60,000 nt of DNA from Bugula neritina (taxonomy: Eukaryota > Bryozoa > Gymnolaemata > Cheilostomatida > Bugulidae): assembly GCA_964035545.1 (NCBI GenBank), contig OZ037773.1, forward strand, positions 250,001-310,000. Reading direction: 5' to 3'. The first letter of the stretch is position 1. Each line of letters starts with the position of its first letter. Under the pieces are notes generated by a model that saw only the letters and a program-made list of their open reading frames with translations, was not told the origin of the DNA and did no database searches. Shown here one piece after another: positions 38,301-46,985 of this stretch. The position numbers and the translations under genes were made by a program.

Positions 38301-38499
38301 AATAGTGATTCTTTTCAGCTCTACTTTTATTTTTTGAAGCCAAAACATCAACTTCGAGTTCAACGCCATGGTCATAATTAATATTATTATAATGATAGTC
38401 ATTATGATTATTATATTCATTATGAATATGATAACCAGAATGGGACCGGTGACATTCATTGCTATTTTTAGTGGCCATGTTTAAACAACGCGTACCCAA
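28602..38499 (-). CDS. GTF3A: Transcription factor IIIA, eight C2H2 fingers
   Basis: Minus-strand exons are 38499-38221, 36114-35997, 34418-34219, 34124-34033, 32174-32020, 31862-31642, 29617-29570 and 29030-28602 (stop 28602-28604). They total 1542 nt and 513 residues, all in phase. Eight C2H2 fingers follow one another: YYCTFEGC, KPYKCEIQNC, KYKCTEEGC, FRCTFEGC, YTCKEC, HSCSSC, YTCIHQGC and YKCDQC. The TFIIIA signature LKRHLKSHEGYTC and the TFKR finger mark the central RNA/DNA-binding part. TFIIIA binds the 5S rRNA gene internal promoter and 5S RNA. Compared with the nine-finger family, the finger equivalent to F4 seems absent, and a Ser/Thr/Asn-rich linker of about 70 residues, mostly exon 3, separates fingers 2 and 3. 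The intron after exon 3 appears to use a GC donor. The C-terminus is Pro/Thr-rich (PPT repeats). Five of the seven introns carry tandem arrays. Confidence 0.9.
29107..29515. repeat. Triplet repeat (ACT/ACC)n in GTF3A intron 7
   Basis: Imperfect ACT, ACC and ATT triplets run for about 400 bp within the 29031-29569 intron. The resulting poly-Val and poly-Tyr/His open frames are repeat artefacts. Confidence 0.95.
29732..31383. repeat. 18/25-bp tandem array in GTF3A intron 6
   Basis: The unit CACTACACAGACAGGTGT (18 bp) alternates with a 25-bp version carrying an extra ACACTAC. In the right two thirds the 18- and 25-bp units form longer repeated blocks, pointing to higher-order duplication. Confidence 0.95.
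33079..33971. repeat. 21-bp array with 42-bp higher-order unit in GTF3A intron 4
   Basis: Two diverged 21-bp units (containing CACTACCAATATATTACAAC and GCACTGATATAGTACAAC) alternate to give a 42-bp higher-order repeat. A monomeric ACTACCAATATA form occurs at the left edge. Multiples of three leave a long Cys/Val-rich false ORF. Confidence 0.95.
35609..35996. repeat. 30-bp tandem array abutting the GTF3A exon 2 donor
   Basis: Thirteen near-identical copies of a 30-bp unit (GCAATAGAGATAGAGTCACA then GAGTATAGAA) fill the intron's 5' end. The last copy forms the splice donor itself: exon 2 ends at 35997 and the intron starts with minus-strand GTATAC inside the repeat. Confidence 0.95.
37614..37651. 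repeat. 19-bp-arm inverted repeat without spacer in GTF3A intron 1
   Basis: GTGTGACTAGAATGGGTGG is followed directly by its reverse complement with one mismatch. The more GC-rich hairpin stands out in very AT-rich intronic DNA, as a short foldback or MITE end would. Confidence 0.7.
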
Positions 38500-38973
38500 A
38501 TTAGTTTTGGAACAGTAACGTTAAAACAGTAACATTTTAAATAACTTCAACATATTATTTCTAGAAACAAACTCATGATCACAAGCAGAAAGTTAGCGAG
38601 GAAATGAAAAAGAAATATATTTAACGGGCCTTCGGAATATTGCTCCGTCCCCCTCACTAACGCTGCGAAAAAGTATTAACTCTCAGGCAACGTGACTGTG
38701 TACAGCAGGTTGCGGTTTTCAAGTTAGGTATGGTTGGTCTATAAAACCATTCCAATAAAGCGCGCTAGCAAGAAATGATTAGCTTCTGTCAATGCTTGTA
38801 AGAGCCAAATTGCACCTCATAATTCATTCATATTATTGCAACATAAATTGATATACTGGAAATCTCTATATTGAAAGACAAATGATTTAATGCCCTAAGG
38901 CCTAATATTATATTGATTAGGTGTGCTAGTACAGCTATAGGGTAATAGGAGTACAGGATATTTGCCTCTCTGT
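38500..38973. other. 5' flank of GTF3A
   Basis: About 470 bp between the GTF3A start codon and the target-site copy of Gypsy element 1. It has a slightly CpG-richer patch at about 38,620-38,700 that could be promoter. No TATA box is placed with confidence. Confidence 0.4.
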
Positions 38974-38977
38974 ATAT

Positions 38978-39282
38978 TGTTATGATTTTCAGATTTAGGG
39001 TCGATGTGCCACCAAGAGAGTCTATTTATCACTAGAGAAACTTCACCGAGTTAAGTCGAGTAGATATCGTTATATTTGAATACAAGAATACATAATAAAA
39101 TCTAATATACAACAGTAATAATACGCACGTCTATTTAATTTACAGCACTATCCTCAACTGAGCTAGTAGCGCAAAGCTGCTACTATTACTCATAAACAGC
39201 CTAGCTAATTGGCTAATACATTGTTCCGGGTCAATACGCAACCTTGCCTATTGTGTTGCTGGTAGCTCCACGAGCCACCACA
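38978..39282 (-). repeat. 3' LTR of Gypsy element 1
   Basis: A 305-bp repeat, TGTGGTGG...CATAACA on the minus strand. It matches 45715-46019 except at about four bases, near 38997 and in the right half. Confidence 0.95.
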
Positions 39283-39293
39283 CTGCCCCCTCC
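39283..39293 (-). other. Polypurine tract of Gypsy element 1
   Basis: The minus strand reads GGAGGGGGCAG immediately before the 3' LTR, the expected position for plus-strand priming in an LTR element. Confidence 0.7.
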
Positions 39294-39580
39294 AGCAGAA
39301 AGCCCTCTTTCTGATAAAAATATAATTCACATAAAAAAAACGTATACTTCGTTGTGGAGAGAGAGAACAGTATAAAAGTATATACAAAAAACAAACAACC
39401 GATAAAATATACAGGTATATATATAAAACGTGCACAATGTGTAATATGTAAGAGAAGATCCTATTTACATGTAGAGTACGTGCCACCATAACGGTAGGGA
39501 ATGCCACAGAGAGGTAGGGGAAGAGTAGTATGGAGTTGGAGATAGACTCATGTCAACTGCGGGCCGCACGCTTCATGCGT

Positions 39581-40219
39581 TTAATAGACTCCTTCATAGA
39601 CGTGTCCTTGATAACACTGCATAGTGCGTTGGTGATGCAGTAGGTAATCACTATTGTAACTATATTCTCCGCAGGGGCAGAACGTGGTGATGTAATGCTG
39701 CGGCAAGTGCACTTTCAGCCTGCGGTGGGTTGTAAATCGCTGCTGGCAGAGGTTGCTTTCGCGGTTACCATCACCTCCTTGATGAGTCTTAATCTCTCTC
39801 TCTGTGGCAGGGGTAATCCAGTTGGAGGTTGCTTCCAACTGGGGTGGCAGTTGCCTGGTTGTAGAAGTTGTTGGGGCCGGCTCTGGGTCCCACGCCATCT
39901 CTAGAGAAGGCATGCCCGGAGAGACGGGCGCGAGTGTGTCTACAAAAGTAGAATTATTGTTAGATCGCGGTGGATCTTTACAACATAATTCTAGTGACTG
40001 TCGACTGTTTCTAGCCTGAGAGTCACAGCTTTTGGAATGCACTCGAGGAACCGATGAATCATGTGTGGACTGACCAAGAACAGTGTCTAGCTCCAGGTCT
40101 AACAGACCGTCGGCCATTACAGTGTCCTCATCGTCATTCACATGAAACGTGGTTCCCAGTAATTCTGATTCAATTTGCTGAATTAGTTCAGAATTTACTG
40201 GCATCGAGCTCGTTTCCAT
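39581..40219 (-). CDS. Extra zinc-finger ORF (ORF3) of Gypsy element 1
   Basis: 212 codons with their own ATG, between pol and the 3' LTR where env would sit. The N-terminus is acidic with bulky hydrophobics (LLDLELDTVLG). The C-terminus carries a finger pair, LCQQRFTTHRRLKVHLPQH then CPCGEYSYNSDYLLHH...C, homologous to the C-terminal part of pol in Gypsy element 2. The first Cys of the first finger is replaced (Ser), so this copy may have lost zinc binding there. There is no signal peptide or membrane segment, so it is not an envelope protein. A nuclear DNA-binding role is inferred from fingers plus acidic segment. Confidence 0.75.
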   Translation of the reverse strand: METSSMPVNSELIQQIESELLGTTFHVNDDEDTVMADGLLDLELDTVLGQSTHDSSVPRVHSKSCDSQARNSRQSLELCCKDPPRSNNNSTFVDTLAPVSPGMPSLEMAWDPEPAPTTSTTRQLPPQLEATSNWITPATEREIKTHQGGDGNRESNLCQQRFTTHRRLKVHLPQHYITTFCPCGEYSYNSDYLLHHQRTMQCYQGHVYEGVY

Positions 40220-40236
40220 GAATAGGAATACAAGAC

Positions 40237-43200
40237 TTATACTGGCTTACCTGGGAACTCGGTATTAATGTCCATACTCAACGTTCTTGGTAAGATTGGA
40301 GCTGGTTGTGAGATACGTCTGCCTTTGGCGATGTCAGCGTAAGAAAAGGCTGAGCATCGTTTCTGAGGCACGAGGTCGGAACTATTTGTTTTACGCGCAT
40401 TAATTCCTCCCACTATTCCGCCCTCGCAAAAGTTGATATTTGCGTGGGGTTCACAACTCCAACATTTTATCGTACGGTTTTCCCCTAGACTTTCATGCGC
40501 GCCGCTTCTAATGCAGTCACATACGAAGTCTTTTAAATATGGTGGGGGTTTCCTCGTACGCTGTCCCCGCTCTAGGGGGGGTGACACGCTCGCCGGTTCG
40601 TTAGTAGGGGCCTCTAATGGCGTCTCTACTTCACCGTTAGCGGTCACCTCTTCTTGTTCTCCGGATGGAGCCCCTCCCTCCGTGGGGGTTTGCACTTCCG
40701 GAACCGGCTCGGTTTCTGGAAGTGATGGAATTAGACTTGGCGGTGGCGGACACGCTTCTGTTGACAAAAGCTGCCGCTCCTCTCTCACCAAGTTTTCTTC
40801 CCGCGGTATGACCACTTCGTATTCAGGTCCATGCCGCCGTCGCCCGCGCGTTGTTGTCTGCCTCCTGGGCTCCAACAACGGAGGGGCTTCTCCCACTCCG
40901 TCGGGGCTAGCCCAATACGGTTTCAAGCGAGACTCATTCTGGATAGACACCTGTCCTGAGCGCTCAATCTTGTACGTATGATTGGGCATAGCCTCGACGA
41001 TCACGTAGGGTCCTACGAACTTAGGCTTCAGTTTATCAGCCTGTCCGCGACGCCTACGGTAATTGACCATCCACACCTTATCTCCCGTTTGGTAGAGAGG
41101 TGGTTCATCGGAATCTTCGTGCCACACCTTCCACTGCTGTTCGCGCAGTATATCGTGTGCGGCCTTCATCCGTTCCACTAGTTCACTGGCATACTCGTGA
41201 ACCGAGTTGTCTTGCTCTGGAACGTGGTAGGTGATATGGTCAGGGACACGAGTCTCTCTCCCGAGCATCAAGAGGTTTGGGGTCTCACCAGTACTGGTGT
41301 GTGGGGTGCTACGGTATGCCCGCATGACTTGCGGCAACACCGTATCCCATTCCTCTTGACCTCGTCCAAGGAGGAGACTCCGGAGCGCATCACCCAGCAT
41401 CCGGTTGTTGCGCTCCACCACTCCATTACCTTGAGGGTGGTAGGGGGTGGTCCGGCTCTGATTTACTCCCCAGAGGTGACAAAGGTCGCTCATCAGTTGA
41501 GACTGGAATTGAGCGCCTTGATCAGAGTGTATCTGTTCGGGAAGCCCAAAATAACAGAATACATGTTGGTCTAGTGCCCTGGCCACTGTTGGGGCTGACG
41601 CATCTGGAATAGCCAGAGCATCCGCCCACCTAGTAAAGTGGCCGGTTAGTACTAAGATCCAATTATTGCCTCTGGGGGTCAGGGGCATGGGTCCGACCAG
41701 GTCTACAGCGACTACTTGCCAGGGCCTACCAGCATATAGCCTCCGCCGTCCTGCTTCACCAGGGGGGCGGCTATGCTTACTGGCCTGGCAGATTTCACAC
41801 TGTTTGACTCTGAGTCGGACGTCACGCTCCATTTGTGGCCAATACCACCGGAGTCGTAATTTGGATATCACTCTCTTGACCCCTGCATGGGCCTGTTTGT
41901 GAGTATCCCAAATCAACTCACGGCGGATGGCCGTGGGGCAGACTACCCTCTTCCTCTCCGGGTGTCTGTCGCTGGCGGCTAGAGAGATGGTTAGTAACCC
42001 ATCCTGCCCGATCCGCAGCGAGTCCCAACGCTGACAGTATAGCCGGAACTCGGCGCATCCCTGTCGTATGCGTTCCTTGCTGGGTCGTCGCCCTTCCCTT
42101 TTAGCCCGATATATGTCTGCCACGACTCCAGGCAGCTCTTCTTGGAGCTTCTTCAGCTCTCGAACATTACCGGCCAGTACAGGGTTGGCGCGGAGGTTTT
42201 GTACACCCTCCGGGGACTCATCAACTCCCTGCCTGAGTTGACCCTGGTCCCAGTCAAACGGTGCTCCGTGGTGAGCCAGCGTCTCTAGCTCACATCGCGG
42301 GGGACCTCCATCCCTCCTCTCGATGTTGAGACACTGCTTGCAACCTCCGTCAGGTCGGCGACTCAACCCATCCGCATTGCTATGTCTCTTGCCCGGTCGA
42401 TGTTCGATCCGGTATGAGAATTCAGCTAGGATTTCGAGCCACCGGGCGACCTGACTAGAGGGCTCTGCTCTCTTGCACAACCAGATCAGCGAGGCATGAT
42501 CCGTACGCAGCCGGAACTTCCTGCCGTATAGGTATGGTCTGAAGTGCTTCACTGACTTGATTACTGCCAGCAGCTCCTTGCGGGTAGTGCAGTAATTTCG
42601 TTCAGCGGGTGAGAGAGACTTGCTGTAGTAGGCTACTACTACCTCTCGGCCTTCCTGCACTTGTGACAGCACAGCGCCAACATTTTGGTCACTGGCGTCC
42701 GTGTCGAGGATGTACTCCAGAGTGGGGTCTGGGTAGGCCAAGATGGGCGCCGTTAGTAGGCAGCCCTTGAGGCGGTCGAACGCTCCTTGTTCGACTGGGG
42801 TCCACTGCCACGTCACTCCCTTTGCGGTGAGCCGGTTTAACGGCTGGGCTATGCCCGCAAAGTCCGGTATGTATTGCCTGTAATACCCTACCAGCCCCAA
42901 GAAAGCCCGGAGTCCGGTCAAGTCTTGGGGGGTGACCCAGTCTTCTACCGCCCGTACCTTTTCGGGATCCGTTGCCACGCCGTTTCGACCGACAACGTGC
43001 CCCAGGTACTTGACCTCCGGCTGCAATAGAGCGCACTTGGAAGGTTTGAGCTTAAGACCGGCACCTCGGAGTCTCTCGAAAACCTCCTGCAGACGACTGA
43101 CATGTGTCTCGAAGTCTGGAGAGATTACGATGACATCATCGAGGTAGACCAGCAGTGTCTTCCAATGGAGTCCGCTAAGGACTTGTTCCATCAGCCTCTG

Positions 43201-44184
43201 GAAGCTGGCTGGGGCGGAGGTTAACCCGAAGGGCAGCACCTTCCACTTCCACAGCCCGTCCCGTGTGATAAACGCCGCTTTCTCCTCGGCGTCGGGACTC
43301 AGAGGGACTTGCCAATAGCCACTCAGCAAGTCTAATGTACTGAAGTACTTGCTGCCGGCTAGGGCGTCCAAGGACTCGTCAATACGAGGTAGAGGGTAGG
43401 CGTCCTGTATGGTTACGCTATTGAGTTTACGGTAATCCACACAGAACCGCCAACTGCCGTCTTTCTTCCGGACCAGTACGACCGGTGAGCTCCACGCACT
43501 ATGGGCGGGCTCTATGAGGCCGCGGTCCAGAAGATCCCGTACTTGTCGGCTAACCTCCTTCTCTTTTTCCGGCCCCAGCCTACGTGTGGGTTGCCGGACA
43601 GGGACTGTCCCCGCAGTCAGCGGTATTTCGTGTCTGACAACTCCAGTCAGCCCCACGTCATGATCTCCGCTACTGAACACATCACCGTAGTCGCGTAGCA
43701 ACTTCGCCATAGCTTGGCGTTCCTTGTTGCTCGCGCAGCCGCCACAGGCTGTTTCATATAACTCCCGGAGATGTGTTGGGACTGCCCCTCGTCCCTGAAT
43801 AGGGTGTCGAGGGGGTGCCTCCGTCGCGTCACCCAGCGACGGGCCCACGTCCTCTTCCTGGACGAAGTGGAACCGGCCCAGCATTGACCCAGCTGGGAGC
43901 TCAATGGGCTCAGTAAAGGGGTTGACACACTGCACTAAGACCTCCCCTCGCTCAGTTAGTCGGTTTAAACTACTGGCGAGTTGGATCCTTTCGTGCGCGC
44001 CTTCAACGACCCCGAGCCTGGCTATCCGGTTGCTGTTCACTCGGCAGTGGATAGTAGCTCTGGAGCGTCCGGGCACGGTGCAGTTTCGAACTACCTGAAC
44101 ACCGCCCACCAGAGGACGCCCAAACTTATCCACACAGGCGAGTTCTCGCTCGCCCATCAGCACCACCGACTTGCTAAAGTCTAT
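40237..44184 (-). CDS. pol: Pol (RT, RNase H, integrase) of Gypsy element 1
   Basis: About 1315 codons after the internal stop. In order: a spacer, reverse transcriptase with intact YLDD (about 43130), RNase H (ILDTDASD, TRKELLAV, RTDHASL), integrase with an HHCC zinc end (HKQAHAG...CEICQ), DDE residues (VAVDLVG, HSDQGAQF, VVERNN), a GPY/F module (FVGPYVIVE), and a long Pro/Glu-rich tail ending RTRKPPPYL. It replicates the element through an RNA intermediate. The frame is continuous with the protease upstream except for one TGA at 44185-44187. It ends 17 bp before ORF3. Confidence 0.9.
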   Translation of the reverse strand: MDFSKSVVLMGERELACVDKFGRPLVGGVQVVRNCTVPGRSRATIHCRVNSNRIARLGVVEGAHERIQLASSLNRLTERGEVLVQCVNPFTEPIELPAGSMLGRFHFVQEEDVGPSLGDATEAPPRHPIQGRGAVPTHLRELYETACGGCASNKERQAMAKLLRDYGDVFSSGDHDVGLTGVVRHEIPLTAGTVPVRQPTRRLGPEKEKEVSRQVRDLLDRGLIEPAHSAWSSPVVLVRKKDGSWRFCVDYRKLNSVTIQDAYPLPRIDESLDALAGSKYFSTLDLLSGYWQVPLSPDAEEKAAFITRDGLWKWKVLPFGLTSAPASFQRLMEQVLSGLHWKTLLVYLDDVIVISPDFETHVSRLQEVFERLRGAGLKLKPSKCALLQPEVKYLGHVVGRNGVATDPEKVRAVEDWVTPQDLTGLRAFLGLVGYYRQYIPDFAGIAQPLNRLTAKGVTWQWTPVEQGAFDRLKGCLLTAPILAYPDPTLEYILDTDASDQNVGAVLSQVQEGREVVVAYYSKSLSPAERNYCTTRKELLAVIKSVKHFRPYLYGRKFRLRTDHASLIWLCKRAEPSSQVARWLEILAEFSYRIEHRPGKRHSNADGLSRRPDGGCKQCLNIERRDGGPPRCELETLAHHGAPFDWDQGQLRQGVDESPEGVQNLRANPVLAGNVRELKKLQEELPGVVADIYRAKREGRRPSKERIRQGCAEFRLYCQRWDSLRIGQDGLLTISLAASDRHPERKRVVCPTAIRRELIWDTHKQAHAGVKRVISKLRLRWYWPQMERDVRLRVKQCEICQASKHSRPPGEAGRRRLYAGRPWQVVAVDLVGPMPLTPRGNNWILVLTGHFTRWADALAIPDASAPTVARALDQHVFCYFGLPEQIHSDQGAQFQSQLMSDLCHLWGVNQSRTTPYHPQGNGVVERNNRMLGDALRSLLLGRGQEEWDTVLPQVMRAYRSTPHTSTGETPNLLMLGRETRVPDHITYHVPEQDNSVHEYASELVERMKAAHDILREQQWKVWHEDSDEPPLYQTGDKVWMVNYRRRRGQADKLKPKFVGPYVIVEAMPNHTYKIERSGQVSIQNESRLKPYWASPDGVGEAPPLLEPRRQTTTRGRRRHGPEYEVVIPREENLVREERQLLSTEACPPPPSLIPSLPETEPVPEVQTPTEGGAPSGEQEEVTANGEVETPLEAPTNEPASVSPPLERGQRTRKPPPYLKDFVCDCIRSGAHESLGENRTIKCWSCEPHANINFCEGGIVGGINARKTNSSDLVPQKRCSAFSYADIAKGRRISQPAPILPRTLSMDINTEFPGKPV

Positions 44185-44526
44185 TCAGCACTGGTGTTGC
44201 TTCAAGAAGGGCATTCCGAGGATAGCGTCTTCCTCCAGTTGGCTTATGACAAAGGTCTCCTGTACAGCCTGGTCTCGGACACGCCCAGGGAGCTCGATAA
44301 TCCCATAAAAGGGAATACATGATCCGTCTGCCAGGGTGCCATGTTCCCCAGTATACGGTCGTACTCTATCCCTGTCCCGGCGGGGCAGTGCCTCAAAGAC
44401 TCTCCGACTGAGAAGGTTGGTAGTACAACCGGAGTCGAGCAGGAAAGTGACGGCGTTGCCGGCCACCTTTCCGGGTAGAAAATAGCTCTCTCCATGTGGT
44501 TGTACTTTTACCCCCCCTCCCCGCAT
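44185..44526 (-). pseudogene. Retropepsin-type protease of Gypsy element 1, cut off by a stop
   Basis: Aspartic protease with the LLDSGCT active site, flap region (ADGSCIPFYG) and ILGMPFL end. The frame stops at TGA 44185-44187, where Gypsy element 2 continues without interruption into RT. Upstream, at a C7 run (44511-44517), the frame also changes relative to the Lys/Arg/Pro-rich leader that runs to about 44,810. The protein is therefore separated on both sides in this copy. Confidence 0.85.
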
Positions 44527-44814
44527 GAGCTATCCTGGATTGGTAGGACGGCGGGGGTTTCACCCGTGGTTTACGGGGTTTCCGGCGGCGAGGTTGGTGC
44601 CGGCGGGGTTTGGGGCTCTCCACTGGGCCTTCTGGCTCCATTTCAGTGGCGGGCTCCTCTTCCCGAGGTAACCGGTGGAACCGGTTGGCGAGTGGCAGGG
44701 AGAAGGTACTTGGCCGTTGTGCGGGCCTACTAGTCCTGCGTGGTACCTGCCACTCGGGTGGAGTGTTCCGTCGTGTCCGTACGGACAGACGACGGCGTGT
44801 CCCACCATACTCCT

Positions 44815-45681
44815 TCAGTTGCGGCCCGCGGGGAGGGAGAGTGTCCGCAGGCCGTGACAGTTTAACGCCCCCTGGTATTGGGGTCGTCCTTTCTGTCCCT
44901 GGTCCTGACCAGCACTACTCCAGCCCTGCCCCACAGGCGTTGGGGGCACCCGCAGGGCCTGACCGGGGCTAGCACCGGCCAGAATGGTTACCAGTTGTCC
45001 CAGCATCTCTACCATACGGTCCACTTCGGCTTCCAGCGGGAGGGCTTCGGGACCTGTCGTAGCCCTGGCAGCGCTGACTCCAACTACTGGTGGGTTCCGT
45101 TGTGCTCGATGCATTTGGGTAGCCAACAGGTAAGCTTCTCCAGCCTTCAGGGCATCCTCTATTCTGGTTATCCCTTTAGCTCGTAGTTGATGGTGTAGGC
45201 CCAGGTCGTTTAGTGACTGGACAAAGGCGTCATAGGTGTAACGCTCTTGGTGTTGTGCTGGCAGATCGCTATACGCAATCTGCGCCAGCTTCTTCACCGT
45301 CGCGGCATGTTCTTGCAGCGAGGTCCGCGGGGTGCGGCACAATCTCTCTAGCTTGGTCCTAGCGTCTATTGCGGAGATGCCAAAACGGGCCCGCAGCGCA
45401 GCCAGTATCCCGTTTACGTCTGTTCCCACTCCGTACGGCTTGGCTTGTTTCGTCACCGCTCTCCGCAATTGAATAAGGGCCACTCTATGCGGCCATTGAG
45501 CAATCTCCATTACCTCTCTAAATTCTTGTATAAACTGTTCGACATCCTCTGACCCAGTAAAGGTGGGAGCTTTCAAGCAATATCTATAAGCTTCTTCTCC
45601 CTCACGATTCACAGGATTAACATCATTTCTACGCTCACCTTCTACTGGGGGTGGTTGCATTCTAGCATTTTCAGTCTCCAT
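44815..45681 (-). CDS. gag: Gag of Gypsy element 1, zinc knuckle lost by frameshift
   Basis: 288 codons starting about 30 bp inside the primer site. The Gag capsid region includes APTFTGSEDVEQFIQEFREV, typical of Gypsy Gag (compare PPTFGGDGDVEQFIKEF in element 2). The C-terminus ends abruptly after LNCHGLRTL where a CCHC knuckle is expected. A C-rich remnant (CHACGH) in another frame points to an indel at about 44,860. It would normally form the particle and bind RNA. Confidence 0.85.
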   Translation of the reverse strand: METENARMQPPPVEGERRNDVNPVNREGEEAYRYCLKAPTFTGSEDVEQFIQEFREVMEIAQWPHRVALIQLRRAVTKQAKPYGVGTDVNGILAALRARFGISAIDARTKLERLCRTPRTSLQEHAATVKKLAQIAYSDLPAQHQERYTYDAFVQSLNDLGLHHQLRAKGITRIEDALKAGEAYLLATQMHRAQRNPPVVGVSAARATTGPEALPLEAEVDRMVEMLGQLVTILAGASPGQALRVPPTPVGQGWSSAGQDQGQKGRPQYQGALNCHGLRTLSLPAGRN

Positions 45682-45695
45682 CTTTGATGTACACT

Positions 45696-45713
45696 ATCCC
45701 ACCGCTGCCACCA
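45696..45713 (-). other. Primer-binding site (tRNA-Leu) of Gypsy element 1
   Basis: The minus strand TGGTGGCAGCGGTGGGAT starts one base after the 5' LTR. It is complementary to the 3' end of a eukaryotic tRNA-Leu(AAG)-type tRNA including CCA. Confidence 0.85.
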
Positions 45714-45714
45714 C

Positions 45715-46019
45715 TGTTATGATTTTCAGATTTTGGGTCGATGTGCCACCAAGAGAGTCTATTTATCACTAGAGAAACTTCACCGAGTTAAGTCGAGTAG
45801 ATATCGTTATATTTGAATACAAGAATACATAATAAAATCTAATATACAACAGTAATAATACGCACGTCTATTTAATTTACAGCACTATCCTCAACTGAGC
45901 TAGTAGCGCGAAGCTGCTACTATTACTCATAAACAGCCTAGCTAATTGGCTAATACATTGTTCCGGGTCAATACACAACCTTGCGTATTGTGTTGCTGGT
46001 AGCTCCACGAGCCACCACA
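45715..46019 (-). repeat. 5' LTR of Gypsy element 1
   Basis: 305 bp, TG...CA ends, near-identical to 38978-39282, followed by the ATAT target duplication at 46020-46023. Confidence 0.95.
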
Positions 46020-46023
46020 ATAT

Positions 46024-46584
46024 CAGATAGATAACATTTTTTATGGGGAAAAGCAAAAATTATAAAATGGAAAATAGAAAAACAGCTACAATAAATCATA
46101 AGTGGTGAAGCGCAACGTTTTGTTTATCTCTGGAGTAGAAGCACAAACAGGGTGATAAATTTGCTCACATATCTATTAATGGTATGATGTTATAATGCAT
46201 GATCAATTAATTTTTATTTAAACTGTGCCAACTGCACTGAAGAAATTAAACTACCTGACAGTACTTTCTTTGCAGTGGTTAAAAAATGAATTATGATAAT
46301 TTTATATAATTTGAAAATAAGTGAACATTATTTGCAATCAAGTTTGAACGTAGATAATTGAAACTATGTTTATAAAAATTATTTTAATTTGACCAAATTT
46401 ATTTTTGGTAATAGCTGTCTGCATTCAAAGTGCTTTGCAGTGAAAATATGTAAAAAATATTTTCTCATCATGGCGAATTATTGAACGCTATGGAAGGAAA
46501 ATAGCGCCAGACAAAGAGAATGCTTTACTAGAGCAGCTTTATAAGGTTTGTCACATTTACTGTAAACATTGATAAGATATAATA
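46024..46584. other. AT-rich intergenic stretch
   Basis: No convincing gene. A short open segment at about 46,465-46,545 (RIIERYGRKIAPDKENALLE, followed by a GT donor-like site) could be an orphan exon or transposon remnant. No in-frame acceptor or partner exon is visible. Confidence 0.35.
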
Positions 46585-46760
46585 GGGAGCAGCCGTGGTC
46601 TAGGGGTTAGAGCGTTTGGCTTAGTAAACAGGAAGTCATGGGTTCGAGCCCGACAAAGGCCATTGGTGATGTTAGGAAAAGCATCCAGTCATAATTGCTC
46701 CTGTGCCTCATTTAAATAAGCCCTTAGCCCGCTTTAACAAAAACCCTTTCCATCAGAAAC
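46585..46760 (+). mobile_element. tRNA-derived SINE
   Basis: The 5' part is tRNA-like with pol III boxes: TGGTCTAGGGG (A box) and GGTTCGAGCCC (B box, one mismatch). It is followed by a non-tRNA body containing GATGTTAGGAAAAGCATCC and an A/C-rich tail. The GGAARRGCATCC body motif resembles that of many invertebrate SINEs. It cannot fold as a complete tRNA with a 7-bp acceptor stem, so it is not counted as a tRNA gene. Confidence 0.75.
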
Positions 46761-46806
46761 TTATCACAGAGATAGCGACTATAAACTTGCATGAGTTTTT
46801 ATTGTT

Positions 46807-46985
46807 ACGACATAATGAGTCATGATACGATACGTTATGGTATTATGAATTACGATCTGATGAGTCATGATATCATGATGAGGTTTTATTGATACGATAT
46901 AATGAGTTACAGTATAATGGGTCATGATATCATGATGAGTCATGACATGATGAGTTAAGCCATGAGTTATGATAAGATGAGTCAT
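46807..46985. repeat. Degenerate ATGAGTCATGATA-type repeat
   Basis: Irregular repeats of ATGAGTCATGATATCATG, with local palindromes such as TGATATCA, spread over about 180 bp. Confidence 0.65.

Larger units (their letters stand above)
38978..46019 (-). mobile_element. Gypsy element 1: full-length Ty3/Gypsy LTR retrotransposon, inactivated
   Basis: A 7042-bp element on the minus strand. It has 305-bp LTRs at both ends, an ATAT target duplication (38974-38977 and 46020-46023), a tRNA-Leu primer site, gag, protease, RT-RNaseH-integrase and an extra zinc-finger ORF. The two LTRs differ at about four positions, so the insertion is fairly young. A stop codon and frame changes interrupt gag-pol. 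Its GC content is clearly above that of the surrounding host DNA. Confidence 0.95.

Noticed and set aside
39581-40219. Envelope gene in element 1
   Set aside because: The position fits, but there is no signal peptide, furin site or membrane helix; the protein has zinc fingers instead.
40433-45186. Plus-strand open frames opposite Gypsy element 1
   Set aside because: Antisense shadows of GC-rich gag/pol, with no domain of their own.
46585-46660. Bona fide tRNA gene
   Set aside because: Boxes are present, but there is no proper acceptor stem, and a SINE body follows.
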